From the IMG/VR virus record IMGVR_UViG_3300005527_000352, positions 1 to 21,369 of that record: a DNA stretch of 21,369 bases. One strand, 5' to 3'. The translations under genes were made by a program, and so were the position numbers. The notes beneath the pieces were generated by a model. It was not told the DNA's origin. It searched no databases and worked only from the letters and a program-made list of their open reading frames with translations. This DNA comes from a virus. Shown piece after piece: positions 5,534-12,192 of the stretch (positions are counted from its first letter, which is position 1; every line of letters starts with the position of its first letter).

Positions 5534-5863
5534 ATGGAAATTATTTTAATCGCTGTTATCTTGGCCCTAGGCGGAGTTTTTTGGTATGCAATATCCAAAG
5601 AAGATAAAGAACGCCGTCATCCACTAGACTCAGTAAAAAACATTTCTGAACTTAAACCGATGCCGATTTTAACTGAAGAAATCAAACCAGAAGCTGCTCC
5701 TGTAGAGCCTCCTCCACCGAGCCCAGTACATGAGCCCGTGGCCGAAGTTATCGCAGAAGAGCCACCCGCAAAACCAAAGAAGGAGAAGAAAATGGCAGCT
5801 AAGAAACCTGAGCCAGCTAAGAAACCTGCACCAGCGAAGGCACCGAAAAAGCCTAAAAAATAA
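5534..5863 (+). CDS. Membrane-anchored Pro/Glu/Lys-rich protein (109 aa)
   Basis: GGAGA at 5525-5529 precedes ATG 5534. Residues 2-20 (EIILIAVILALGGVFWYAI) are a single membrane helix, followed by a charged neck (SKEDKERRHP), a Pro/Glu-rich stretch (about residues 45-80, with PPPPSP) and a histone-H1-like tail of Ala-Lys-Pro repeats (about 80-109). The layout resembles TonB-type periplasm-spanning linkers or spanin-like phage proteins, but there is no TonB domain or lipobox. A good internal Shine-Dalgarno and ATG at 5792 could also give a free 23 aa basic tail. No function can be assigned; a late-like box lies upstream. Confidence 0.7.
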   Translation: MEIILIAVILALGGVFWYAISKEDKERRHPLDSVKNISELKPMPILTEEIKPEAAPVEPPPPSPVHEPVAEVIAEEPPAKPKKEKKMAAKKPEPAKKPAPAKAPKKPKK

Positions 5864-5875
5864 TTTAGGTATTAT

Positions 5876-6592
5876 ATGTATTTTATATTTGACGTGGATG
5901 GCACTCTGACACCAAGCAGAGGAAAAATAGATTCTGACTTCGAGAAATACTTCAAAAAATTTATATCAAAACACCCGGTGGCGCTTGTCACCGGGTCTGA
6001 TCTAGGAAAAACAGTCGAACAGCTTGGTCAAGACATTTTAAAGGCTGTTGATTATTCTTTTAATTGTTCCGGTAATGCAATTTACCAAGGAACTACTCTA
6101 ATAAAAAATTCTGTTTGGACTGCTCCTGAGGATCTTCGAGGATATCTTTTCGAAGTTTTATCAAATTCAAAATATAGATTTAGATATGGCAATCATCTCG
6201 AACAACGTATAGGGATGTTAAATTTTTCCGTGGTTGGCAGAGATGCTGTTGGTGTTCAAAGAAAACATTATTATGAATGGGATCTAAAAACAAAAGAACG
6301 ACAAAAATTATGTGAATACATAAACAATTATTGGAAAGATATTCATGCTGTTGTCGGAGGTGAGACAGGTATAGATATTTTCGAAAGAGGTAGGGATAAA
6401 TCTCAAATCCTAGAGTTTATTCATACGCAAGAAGTGCATTTCTTCGGTGATAGGATGGATCCAGTTGGCAATGATTGGCCTTTGGGTAAAAGAATACTTG
6501 ACGAAAAACGAGGAAAAATATATCATGTTAAAGATTGGAAAGATACCTGGTCTCGATTAAAGTTTTTTGAGGAGATGGGTTATATTAATTAA
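5876..6592 (+). CDS. Phosphomannomutase, eukaryotic (PMM/HAD) type
   Basis: Converts mannose-6-phosphate to mannose-1-phosphate, the precursor of GDP-mannose. The 238 aa protein matches the HAD-fold PMM1/PMM2 family and not the bacterial ManB type: the nucleophile motif FDVDGTLTPSR (D6, D8), VTGSD (38-42), the cap signature RIGMLNFSVVGR (111-122), GGETGIDIF (161-169), K175, and the metal-site motif GDRMDPVGND (191-200). Human PMM2 is about 246 aa, so the length is full. It starts 12 nt after the previous gene and belongs with the Nudix and glycosyltransferase genes beside it. Related HAD sugar phosphatases are the alternative, but the GMLN and PxGND motifs favour PMM. Confidence 0.88.
   Translation: MYFIFDVDGTLTPSRGKIDSDFEKYFKKFISKHPVALVTGSDLGKTVEQLGQDILKAVDYSFNCSGNAIYQGTTLIKNSVWTAPEDLRGYLFEVLSNSKYRFRYGNHLEQRIGMLNFSVVGRDAVGVQRKHYYEWDLKTKERQKLCEYINNYWKDIHAVVGGETGIDIFERGRDKSQILEFIHTQEVHFFGDRMDPVGNDWPLGKRILDEKRGKIYHVKDWKDTWSRLKFFEEMGYIN
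6498..6526 (+). promoter_or_regulatory. Sigma70-like promoter candidate inside PMM gene
   Basis: TTGACG 6498-6503, 17-bp spacer, TATCAT 6521-6526: 10 of 12 consensus bases. It lies in the 3' end of the phosphomannomutase gene, about 80 nt before the next ATG (6604). Weaker than the five perfect examples in the window and possibly chance. Confidence 0.3.
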
Positions 6593-6603
6593 AGGGAGAT
6601 ATT

Positions 6604-6774
6604 ATGTCTACAAAGAAAAGTTCTACACGTGATCCAAATAAAACTAAAACTGGTAAACCTAAGTTGCAATCCTTGTCAGTAAACAATCTACAACAGATGT
6701 TACAAACTGCAAGACCTAAAAATGTCAACACCATTAACAAAGCCATTCTTAAAAAATCCGGAAGAGGTCGTTAA
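6604..6774 (+). CDS. Small basic phage protein (56 aa)
   Basis: AAGGGAGA at 6592-6599 gives a strong ribosome binding site for ATG 6604, and TAA 6772-6774 shares its last A with the next ATG. The product is rich in Lys, Thr and Asn with a basic tail (LKKSGRGR) and a helical centre (VNNLQQMLQTARP). Similar short basic proteins occur in T4-like cyanophages. Nucleic-acid binding is plausible from charge alone. Confidence 0.7.
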   Translation: MSTKKSSTRDPNKTKTGKPKLQSLSVNNLQQMLQTARPKNVNTINKAILKKSGRGR

Positions 6775-7871
6775 TGCCAATCGTTTATAATATGCCCCCT
6801 CCTAGTGAACCTACTTTCATAGATTTAATTAATAGAGCAAGTGGTTCTGCAAATCAAATTGCTCAAAGTATAGCAGCAACTAGCGGAATATCTCAAAATG
6901 AACATCTGTATAATTTAGTTTTACAAAAGAATAAAAAAAATCGGCATCTAAAAGATTCTTTAAAACAAAACTATTCAGGCAAGATTTACTTAACTGATCA
7001 TATTTTTCATGCAGTAAGGCACAAGCCTAAAAATTCTGAAATAGAGTTTTTTAATATGCAAACTGCGCCACAGGCATTTGAGAACTCTGTAGTTATTGTG
7101 AGTAACAATAATGTTATGGTTGACAATAATTTAGATAAATTTATTAACTTATATCTAAATTCGCCTACAAGTGTTTTTGTAGTTTGGGACTTTGACAACC
7201 ATCATTGGTTCGCTCTCTCAGGTATGCTCGCCTCAATAGCTGATCTTTATGTACCTACACATTCAGATAATTTAGAACCATTGTCCAGATATAATAATAT
7301 CATGGCAGGACCTGTTTCTTCAGGTGTTATTCAATGGCCAAAAGAATTTTTAGAAGAAAACAAGGATGTCATTACAAAAACAGAAAGAAGTAATGATCCT
7401 TTGGGTACTCATATTGAATATCCTCAATTTCTATTACGCATGAAGAATCTAAAAATTTTACACAGGACATTGCCAAGTGTTAAATTAGTAGATGGCTCTT
7501 ATCATGGTAGAGAAATGCTAGATAGATTTACAGAATGGTGTTCTCATAAGTCTCATTGGATCGTACCTGTTTTGAATGATGCCCCAATTCGAATATATGA
7601 CGCATTAATTACCGGCGGCATACCTATTGTTCCAAGATCACTCAAATATCATAAAGACGTTGTTGATCTTTGGGATCATATAGTATTTTATGACTACGAG
7701 GATATTCAATCTCCCTGGGAAATTACAAATAAAGCCAATAAGTTGTTTGATTCCCGTGGCGAACAAGGAGTGCTTGACAGACATCGCCTAATCTGTTATA
7801 ATCATCATGTAGATAACAGAGTAGAAACCATTCTAAAGGCGATTGATGATGAATACGGAATTTCAACATAG
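6774..7871 (+). CDS. Glycosyltransferase-like protein (GT-B/exostosin-like)
   Basis: A 365 aa protein. The C-terminal third resembles the donor-binding half of GT-B or exostosin-like glycosyltransferases: NDAPIRIYDALITGGIPIVP (about 275-294) corresponds to the R-x-x-EAL-x-x-G-x-IPV motif, followed by DHIVFYDYEDI and a terminal helix with R at HHVDNR. The canonical Glu of that motif is Asp here (YDAL). The N-terminal part is a less familiar alpha/beta region. It overlaps the previous stop (TAATG). With PMM and the Nudix protein just upstream it could transfer a GDP- or UDP-activated sugar to DNA, a virion protein or a host glycan. A degenerate non-enzymatic homologue is possible. Confidence 0.6.
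   Translation: MPIVYNMPPPSEPTFIDLINRASGSANQIAQSIAATSGISQNEHLYNLVLQKNKKNRHLKDSLKQNYSGKIYLTDHIFHAVRHKPKNSEIEFFNMQTAPQAFENSVVIVSNNNVMVDNNLDKFINLYLNSPTSVFVVWDFDNHHWFALSGMLASIADLYVPTHSDNLEPLSRYNNIMAGPVSSGVIQWPKEFLEENKDVITKTERSNDPLGTHIEYPQFLLRMKNLKILHRTLPSVKLVDGSYHGREMLDRFTEWCSHKSHWIVPVLNDAPIRIYDALITGGIPIVPRSLKYHKDVVDLWDHIVFYDYEDIQSPWEITNKANKLFDSRGEQGVLDRHRLICYNHHVDNRVETILKAIDDEYGIST
7774..7802 (+). promoter_or_regulatory. Perfect extended sigma70 promoter inside a gene
   Basis: TTGACA 7774-7779, 17-bp spacer ending TGT, TATAAT 7797-7802. It is 12/12 with the extended -10 TGN, embedded in the 3' end of the glycosyltransferase-like gene and about 44 nt upstream of ATG 7846. It should start transcripts for 7846 and the genes that follow. 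Confidence 0.75.
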
Positions 7872-8166
7872 TCAGTACAATAACTTTTCCGAATCCGAAA
7901 AAGAAACATTCAAAAAATGGTTACAGGGCTTGCTTGAAACAAGCCTTGTCCATTTGACTTTTACCAAAAAAGATGGTACTATAAGAGAAATGAAGTGTAC
8001 TCTTATGGATAACTATATTCCAAACGTACAAAAAGATTTTGGGGAAGATGCCCCTGTCAAATCCAGATCCAAAGATACAGTTTCTTTTTGGGATATTGAA
8101 TCTGAGGGCTGGCGTTCTTGTCGTTACGATTCTATTACACAAATTAAATTTACTCTAGGAGAGTAA
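7846..8166 (+). CDS. SH3-like beta-barrel phage protein (WYL_2/DUF2693-like)
   Basis: ATG 7846 (or 7849) follows AAGG at 7837-7840; an in-frame TTG at 7843 is less likely. The core LVHLTFTKKDGTIREMKCTL (about residues 34-53) followed by VSFWDIESEGWRSCRYDSI (about 79-97) matches the T4-like phage family formerly called DUF2693, now grouped as WYL_2, an Sm/SH3-like fold. The family is common in T4-like phages and is thought to bind a ligand or nucleic acid, but its role is not established. The gene overlaps the preceding gene by 26 nt and sits directly behind the 7774 promoter. Confidence 0.75.
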   Translation: MMNTEFQHSQYNNFSESEKETFKKWLQGLLETSLVHLTFTKKDGTIREMKCTLMDNYIPNVQKDFGEDAPVKSRSKDTVSFWDIESEGWRSCRYDSITQIKFTLGE

Positions 8167-8167
8167 G

Positions 8168-9289
8168 ATGGCAAAACAAAATGCAATTGCTGCAAAAGCT
8201 GCGGCATCCATGCTAACAGGTATTGAGCCTACAGGTTCAAAACTTGATCCTACGAACGAATCGTATAATGGCCAAATTTTAACAGTCTTCAATTGGTATA
8301 GTGCAGAAAAATCTAGAACTGATGCCTACAAGTACATTCTTGAATATGTAAAAAAGAATCGTAATAAAGATTATAAGACTTTTCAGAAAGTTAACGAAAA
8401 TAAAATCATTACAACTATTGGTTGGCTTGCTCGTCTTTGTACTCGAGGAGCACTGATATCTGAAGAGCATCGTTTACGCTTAGAACAGCATATTGACATT
8501 TTAATTAATACATCATTAGTGCAGGATGCGGTAGAAGATGTGGTGGAGAAAGAAAAAAAGGTTATTGTCAATATTCAAGAAGCAATTAAACAGAAAACCA
8601 AAGAATACATTGGCGAATTAGAAGGTGCCATTGATGACTTTATAAAGTTAGATAAAGAATTTTCACTTTATAACGATTTCAAATCAAGGCAAATCCCCGC
8701 ACCATATGTTCAAGACGTAAAAGAATGGGCTGAAAAGAAGTTAGAAGAATATAATGAAGTTATCGAAGGTAACGACTCACAACTTATAGAAGGGTATTCT
8801 AATTTTAATAAGCGAAAGCTTAAGGCATTAGTTAAACTCTTTGAGCAGTTCATTGAGGACTGCGATTTATATGGTCAGTTTAAAAAGGCTAATCGTAAAC
8901 CGAGAGCTGTTCGAGAAAAGCCTGCAGCACAACAAGTTAAAAGTATAAAATACAAAACAAAGGATGAAGAACTCGGGATCGAATCTGAGCGCCCAATTGA
9001 TGTTGTAGGGGCACAACAGGTTTGGGTTTTTAATACAAAGACTCGTAAGCTTGCAGTATATACTTCAGAATCCACAAAAGGTATGACTGTTAAAGGAACT
9101 ACTTTGCAGAACTGGATGCCCGAGAAATCTAAGCAAAAGACTTTGCGTAAACCCGATGAACAAATTAAGAGTTTGATGTCTTCGGGTAAAGTAAAGTTAA
9201 GAACTTTTATGGATGATATTAAATCTAAAGAACAAGGTGTTAATGGTAGGATAAATATAGATACCGTAATTTTAAAAATAGTGAGGTAA
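8168..9289 (+). CDS. Large conserved T4-like phage protein (373 aa)
   Basis: AGGAGAG at 8157-8163 precedes ATG 8168. The product is mostly helical: an Ala-rich start, FNWYSAEKSRTDAYKYILEYVK (about 41-62), IGWLARLCTRGAL (about 83-95), a long charged coiled region (about 120-240) and a Lys/Arg-rich stretch before a beta-like C-terminal domain (QVWVFNTKTRKLAVYTS, about 285-301). Similar proteins with the IGWLARL-type motif are found in T4-like cyanophages as hypothetical proteins. No enzyme motif. A head- or DNA-associated role is possible from its place next to the 9292 gene. Confidence 0.65.
   Translation: MAKQNAIAAKAAASMLTGIEPTGSKLDPTNESYNGQILTVFNWYSAEKSRTDAYKYILEYVKKNRNKDYKTFQKVNENKIITTIGWLARLCTRGALISEEHRLRLEQHIDILINTSLVQDAVEDVVEKEKKVIVNIQEAIKQKTKEYIGELEGAIDDFIKLDKEFSLYNDFKSRQIPAPYVQDVKEWAEKKLEEYNEVIEGNDSQLIEGYSNFNKRKLKALVKLFEQFIEDCDLYGQFKKANRKPRAVREKPAAQQVKSIKYKTKDEELGIESERPIDVVGAQQVWVFNTKTRKLAVYTSESTKGMTVKGTTLQNWMPEKSKQKTLRKPDEQIKSLMSSGKVKLRTFMDDIKSKEQGVNGRINIDTVILKIVR
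9250..9257 (+). promoter_or_regulatory. T4-late-like box GATAAATA
   Basis: GATAAATA matches 7 of 8 positions of the T4 late octamer TATAAATA and lies 35 nt upstream of ATG 9292, inside the end of the preceding gene. Since 9292 looks like a virion protein, a late promoter here would make sense. An eight-base AT-rich match can easily arise by chance. Confidence 0.3.
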
Positions 9290-9291
9290 CT

Positions 9292-10236
9292 ATGTCCTTT
9301 ATACGATTAACATATTGTCATTTAATTAAAATCATTTTGTCTCAGATTGGTGGCAATCCTTTACAACAAATTTATTCGCAACTAACAAATGGTGTACCAA
9401 CCGTAGCACCGAGAAATGGTTTGATACCTGCAGGATTAACCCAGGTAAAAGAACTAATTGAACAAGTAACAACTGTAATTAATACTGCGCAACAAGCTGC
9501 AGGCAACTTTAATGATACCATTGAAAGAATTGGTACACAATTTTATCAGAATCCAATTGGTACTGTCTTGGATGGTACTAAGAGTACGGCTCAAACAAGA
9601 TTAGATTATGTTAATTCTCAGTTAGCTTTACCCGGTAATTCTGGCAATGCAGATTTGCTCGCAGAAAAATCCGCATTGGAAGCTTTTATTGCATCTTTGA
9701 CAACTTATAGAACTAATACAGATAGTCTATCGGGTATTGGTCAATTATCGGGATCTGCGGCAGCAGGAGGATGTTCTTTACAAGATCTATTAGGCAGCGG
9801 ATGCGTTCCTAATCGAGATGTGCCAGATGTGGATTTACAAAATTTGATATCATCATTAAAACAGGGTGATGCTATTGCTGCAATTAAGGAAGCTATTAGT
9901 AGTGCGACAGGGTATTCTGATTATCAGCAAGCTTTAGCTACATTTCAAGCTACGGTAAATGGGTTTAACACTAATTTTAATAACTTAATTAATAAGGCTG
10001 CAATACGAAGTGCTGTAACATCTCAAATTACTCAGATTGTTTACAATCTACTTTCTGGCTGCGGAAATCAAGTATTTGATTTGACATTGAAGCCTGATGT
10101 GAAAGCTAAACTAACTCCATATACTGCTGCACTAAGTGAAAGTGAAGGATATTACGATAGTTTAGGAAATAGGATTACTATTTCCGATGCTAATGTTACC
10201 CCATTAGGTTCTAATGTTAATGTAGTTATTTTATAA
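9292..10236 (+). CDS. Putative virion structural protein (314 aa)
   Basis: The protein is rich in Gln, Asn, Thr, Ser and Ala with little charge, and has long amphipathic helices (AGLTQVKELIEQVTTVINTA, about 47-66) and a C-terminus of beta type (YYDSLGNRI ... NVNVVIL). This composition is typical of phage structural proteins, and similar proteins annotated as virion components sit near RNase H in T4-like cyanophages. Four Cys residues cluster at GGCSLQDLLGSGC and SGCGN. The hydrophobic first 20 residues (FIRLTYCHLIKIILSQIGG) are odd; a start further downstream cannot be excluded. GAGG at 9282-9285 precedes ATG 9292. Confidence 0.6.
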   Translation: MSFIRLTYCHLIKIILSQIGGNPLQQIYSQLTNGVPTVAPRNGLIPAGLTQVKELIEQVTTVINTAQQAAGNFNDTIERIGTQFYQNPIGTVLDGTKSTAQTRLDYVNSQLALPGNSGNADLLAEKSALEAFIASLTTYRTNTDSLSGIGQLSGSAAAGGCSLQDLLGSGCVPNRDVPDVDLQNLISSLKQGDAIAAIKEAISSATGYSDYQQALATFQATVNGFNTNFNNLINKAAIRSAVTSQITQIVYNLLSGCGNQVFDLTLKPDVKAKLTPYTAALSESEGYYDSLGNRITISDANVTPLGSNVNVVIL

Positions 10237-10249
10237 GGTATTTTTCATT

Positions 10250-11131
10250 ATGATGATCGTTGATTTTAATCAGACCGCTATTTCTAATCTAATGGCTGAA
10301 GTAGGTGGTCGCAATGATATTGAAATTGAAGTTCCTTTGCTTCGCCATATGATTATTAATTCTATTCGGGGATATAAACAAAAGTTTGGAGAAAAATATG
10401 GCGAACTAGTTATTGCTTGCGACAATTATAACTATTGGCGCAGAGAAGAATTTTCGTATTACAAGGCAGGTAGAAAAAAAGCAAGAGAGGACTCTGGCTT
10501 TGATTGGAAGGTCATTTTCGAAGCTCTTAGTATGATACGAGATGAGATCAATGATTACTTCCCGTATAAAGTTATTAACGTCCACGGTGCCGAGGCAGAT
10601 GACATTATTGCAGTATTAGCAGAGTGGTCTCAGACAAATGATTTGACTAGTGGATTATTTGATGAACCAAAACCTTTTCTGGTACTATCCGGGGATCATG
10701 ATTTTATTCAGTTGCAAAAATGGAACAACGTGCAACAATATTCACCGATTCAAAAGAAATTTGTGAAGTCCGACGTTAGCCCTGAGAAATATGCATTTGA
10801 ACATATCATTAAAGGCGATAAGGGCGACGGCATTCCGAATGTTCTATCTGCAGATGATAGCATCGTAAATGGTGTGAGGCAAAAACCAATCACTCAAAAG
10901 AAGTTAGATGAGTGGTTTAAGAATCCTGAACTAATGCCTCAAGATGTAGACTTTAAACAGAATTATCAAAGAAATAAAAAGCTAGTTAATTTTGATAGCA
11001 TACCGGAAAAAGTTAAAACCGCTATCATAAATAGTTATGTAGATCAGCCACAAAAAGATAAAAGTAGGCTGCTTAACTTCTTTGTTCAAAATAGAATGAA
11101 GAACATGATGGAACTTATCGAGGAATTTTAA
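10250..11131 (+). CDS. rnh: RNase H / 5'-3' exonuclease (T4 Rnh-like, FEN family)
   Basis: Removes RNA primers and some DNA 5' of nicks during lagging-strand synthesis. The 293 aa length is close to T4 RNase H (305 aa). FEN-family metal-binding acids are visible in order: D5 (IVDFNQ), D58 (VIACDNY), E115, D117 and D118 (GAEADDII), D149 and D151 (LSGDHDF), and D190/D193 (KGDKGDGIPN, the helix-hairpin-helix region). The arch contains the basic YYKAGRKKAR. The start is ATG 10250 or 10253. Its stop overlaps the next ATG, and the DsbA and ligase genes lie downstream, as in other T4-like replication regions. Confidence 0.9.
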   Translation: MMIVDFNQTAISNLMAEVGGRNDIEIEVPLLRHMIINSIRGYKQKFGEKYGELVIACDNYNYWRREEFSYYKAGRKKAREDSGFDWKVIFEALSMIRDEINDYFPYKVINVHGAEADDIIAVLAEWSQTNDLTSGLFDEPKPFLVLSGDHDFIQLQKWNNVQQYSPIQKKFVKSDVSPEKYAFEHIIKGDKGDGIPNVLSADDSIVNGVRQKPITQKKLDEWFKNPELMPQDVDFKQNYQRNKKLVNFDSIPEKVKTAIINSYVDQPQKDKSRLLNFFVQNRMKNMMELIEEF

Positions 11132-11619
11132 TGAGAACTACTATACCACAAGTATTTGACGAAGTAGAAAAAGCAGCCACTAAAGAATCTAAAATTAAAG
11201 TCTTGCGAGCATATGATCATCCCGTAATTCGAAATATTCTTAGAATGAATTTTGATCCTGCGATAAAAGTTTATTTGCCCGAAGGCGAACCTCCCTTTAA
11301 AAAAGATACTTCAGTTCCAGCGGGATATTCTGAAACTAATTTATTTGCAGAATTCAGACGCTTCTATATTTGGTTAGATCCAAACATCAATCTAACCAGA
11401 GTGAGAAAAGAGCAGTTATTTGTTCAAATGTTAGAGGGTATTCATTGGACAGAAGCGGAACTTGTTTGCTTAGCTAAAGATAAACAATTGGATACAAAGT
11501 ATAAGTCTTTAAAAGATGCTCTAGTTCGAGAAGCCTTTCCGGATCTTTTGCCTGCTGAAGTTAAGGTGCCTGCTAAGATCAAACAACCAAAAAAGAAAGC
11601 TTCTTTGGACGCATCCTGA
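11131..11619 (+). CDS. DUF6433-like conserved phage protein (162 aa)
   Basis: ATG 11131 overlaps the RNase H stop. The segment VLRAYDHPVIRNILRMNFDPAIKVYLPEGEPPFKKD (about residues 25-60) is the hallmark of a family common in T4-like cyanophages and relatives (DUF6433, as best I recall), with no known function. Residues 95-140 are helical, and the tail is Lys/Pro-rich (PAKIKQPKKKAS). The zero-frame product ends at TGA 11617-11619, but a slippery heptamer near its end could direct a second, longer product (see 11589-11756). The position between RNase H and DsbA suggests a replication or late-transcription role, as inference. Confidence 0.75.
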   Translation: MRTTIPQVFDEVEKAATKESKIKVLRAYDHPVIRNILRMNFDPAIKVYLPEGEPPFKKDTSVPAGYSETNLFAEFRRFYIWLDPNINLTRVRKEQLFVQMLEGIHWTEAELVCLAKDKQLDTKYKSLKDALVREAFPDLLPAEVKVPAKIKQPKKKASLDAS

Positions 11620-11756
11620 CCTGGTTCAAAGAAGAGAACCAATTAAATTCCGAACCAAGGGAAACATGGTCAGATATGGGGTCTTTTCCAATAGATCCAA
11701 AGATGGATCCACGAGTTTTTAATCATGGAAAATACAAAGCATTTGACAAATATTAA
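11589..11756 (+). other. Candidate -1 frameshift site and C-terminal extension
   Basis: A AAA AAG at 11589-11595 is in the correct phase for tandem -1 slippage (zero-frame codons AAA AAG). The -1 frame is then open to TAA 11754-11756, adding 53 residues (ESFFGRILTWFKEENQ ... NHGKYKAFDKY) to the first 155, for a 208 aa product. That frame opens after TAA 11574-11576 and has no ATG, GTG or TTG start, so it cannot be an ordinary separate gene. A hairpin (TGGTTC 11622-11627 with GAACCA 11636-11641) lies 26 nt downstream. A one-base assembly error in the A6 run is the main alternative. Confidence 0.55.
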
Positions 11757-11771
11757 TAAAGGTGTTATAAT
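11743..11771 (+). promoter_or_regulatory. Perfect extended sigma70 promoter
   Basis: TTGACA 11743-11748, 17-bp spacer ending AGGTGT, TATAAT 11766-11771, followed by AT. The spacer end and -10 (AGGTGTTATAATAT) are identical to those of the 13678 promoter. It lies 31 bp before ATG 11803 and overlaps the end of the -1 frame extension of the upstream gene. Confidence 0.88.
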
Positions 11772-11802
11772 ATAGTTGTAGCTAAATTGACGGAGTTATA
11801 TT

Positions 11803-12192
11803 ATGACTATGCATTTGGTTGGCCCTTGGTTGTCTACTGCCGGTAAGAAAAAGGGCAAGCAAAAATTTCGTAATGCAGAGCAAGCTCAGAAAGCTCGTGA
11901 CTTAGATAGGAGTTGGCAAGAACTTTTGTCTAGTCATGGTGTGACCAATAACAAATCCAAAAAAGTTTCTAAGTTTACTTCTCGTAAATTAGTTATACCC
12001 AAGGTACCAGAAAATCGTAGCACAAAACACATTAAAAGTGTAGACTCCGGGCACCTTGGTGCGGTTTCTAGTCGTGCGCCGATGCAATATACCGGCGATA
12101 AGATTATGGGCATAGGTACTATGCATAAGTCTAACGCAGTTCCTATTTTTTCAGATAAAGAAGCAAAAGATATTTCTAGTATGAGGCGTTGA
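11803..12192 (+). CDS. Conserved phage protein, MHLVGPWL ... HKSNAVPIF type (129 aa)
   Basis: GGAG at 11792-11795 favours ATG 11803, with ATG 11809 as alternative. The product has a basic N-terminal half (LSTAGKKKGKQKFRNAEQAQKARDL) and a C-terminal motif, YTGDKIMGIGTMHKSNAVPIF (about 96-116), followed by EAKDISSMRR. Proteins with both ends conserved are frequent in T4-like phages of marine and freshwater bacteria and are always called hypothetical. The high positive charge suggests nucleic-acid contact. It overlaps the following gene by one base. Confidence 0.75.
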   Translation: MTMHLVGPWLSTAGKKKGKQKFRNAEQAQKARDLDRSWQELLSSHGVTNNKSKKVSKFTSRKLVIPKVPENRSTKHIKSVDSGHLGAVSSRAPMQYTGDKIMGIGTMHKSNAVPIFSDKEAKDISSMRR

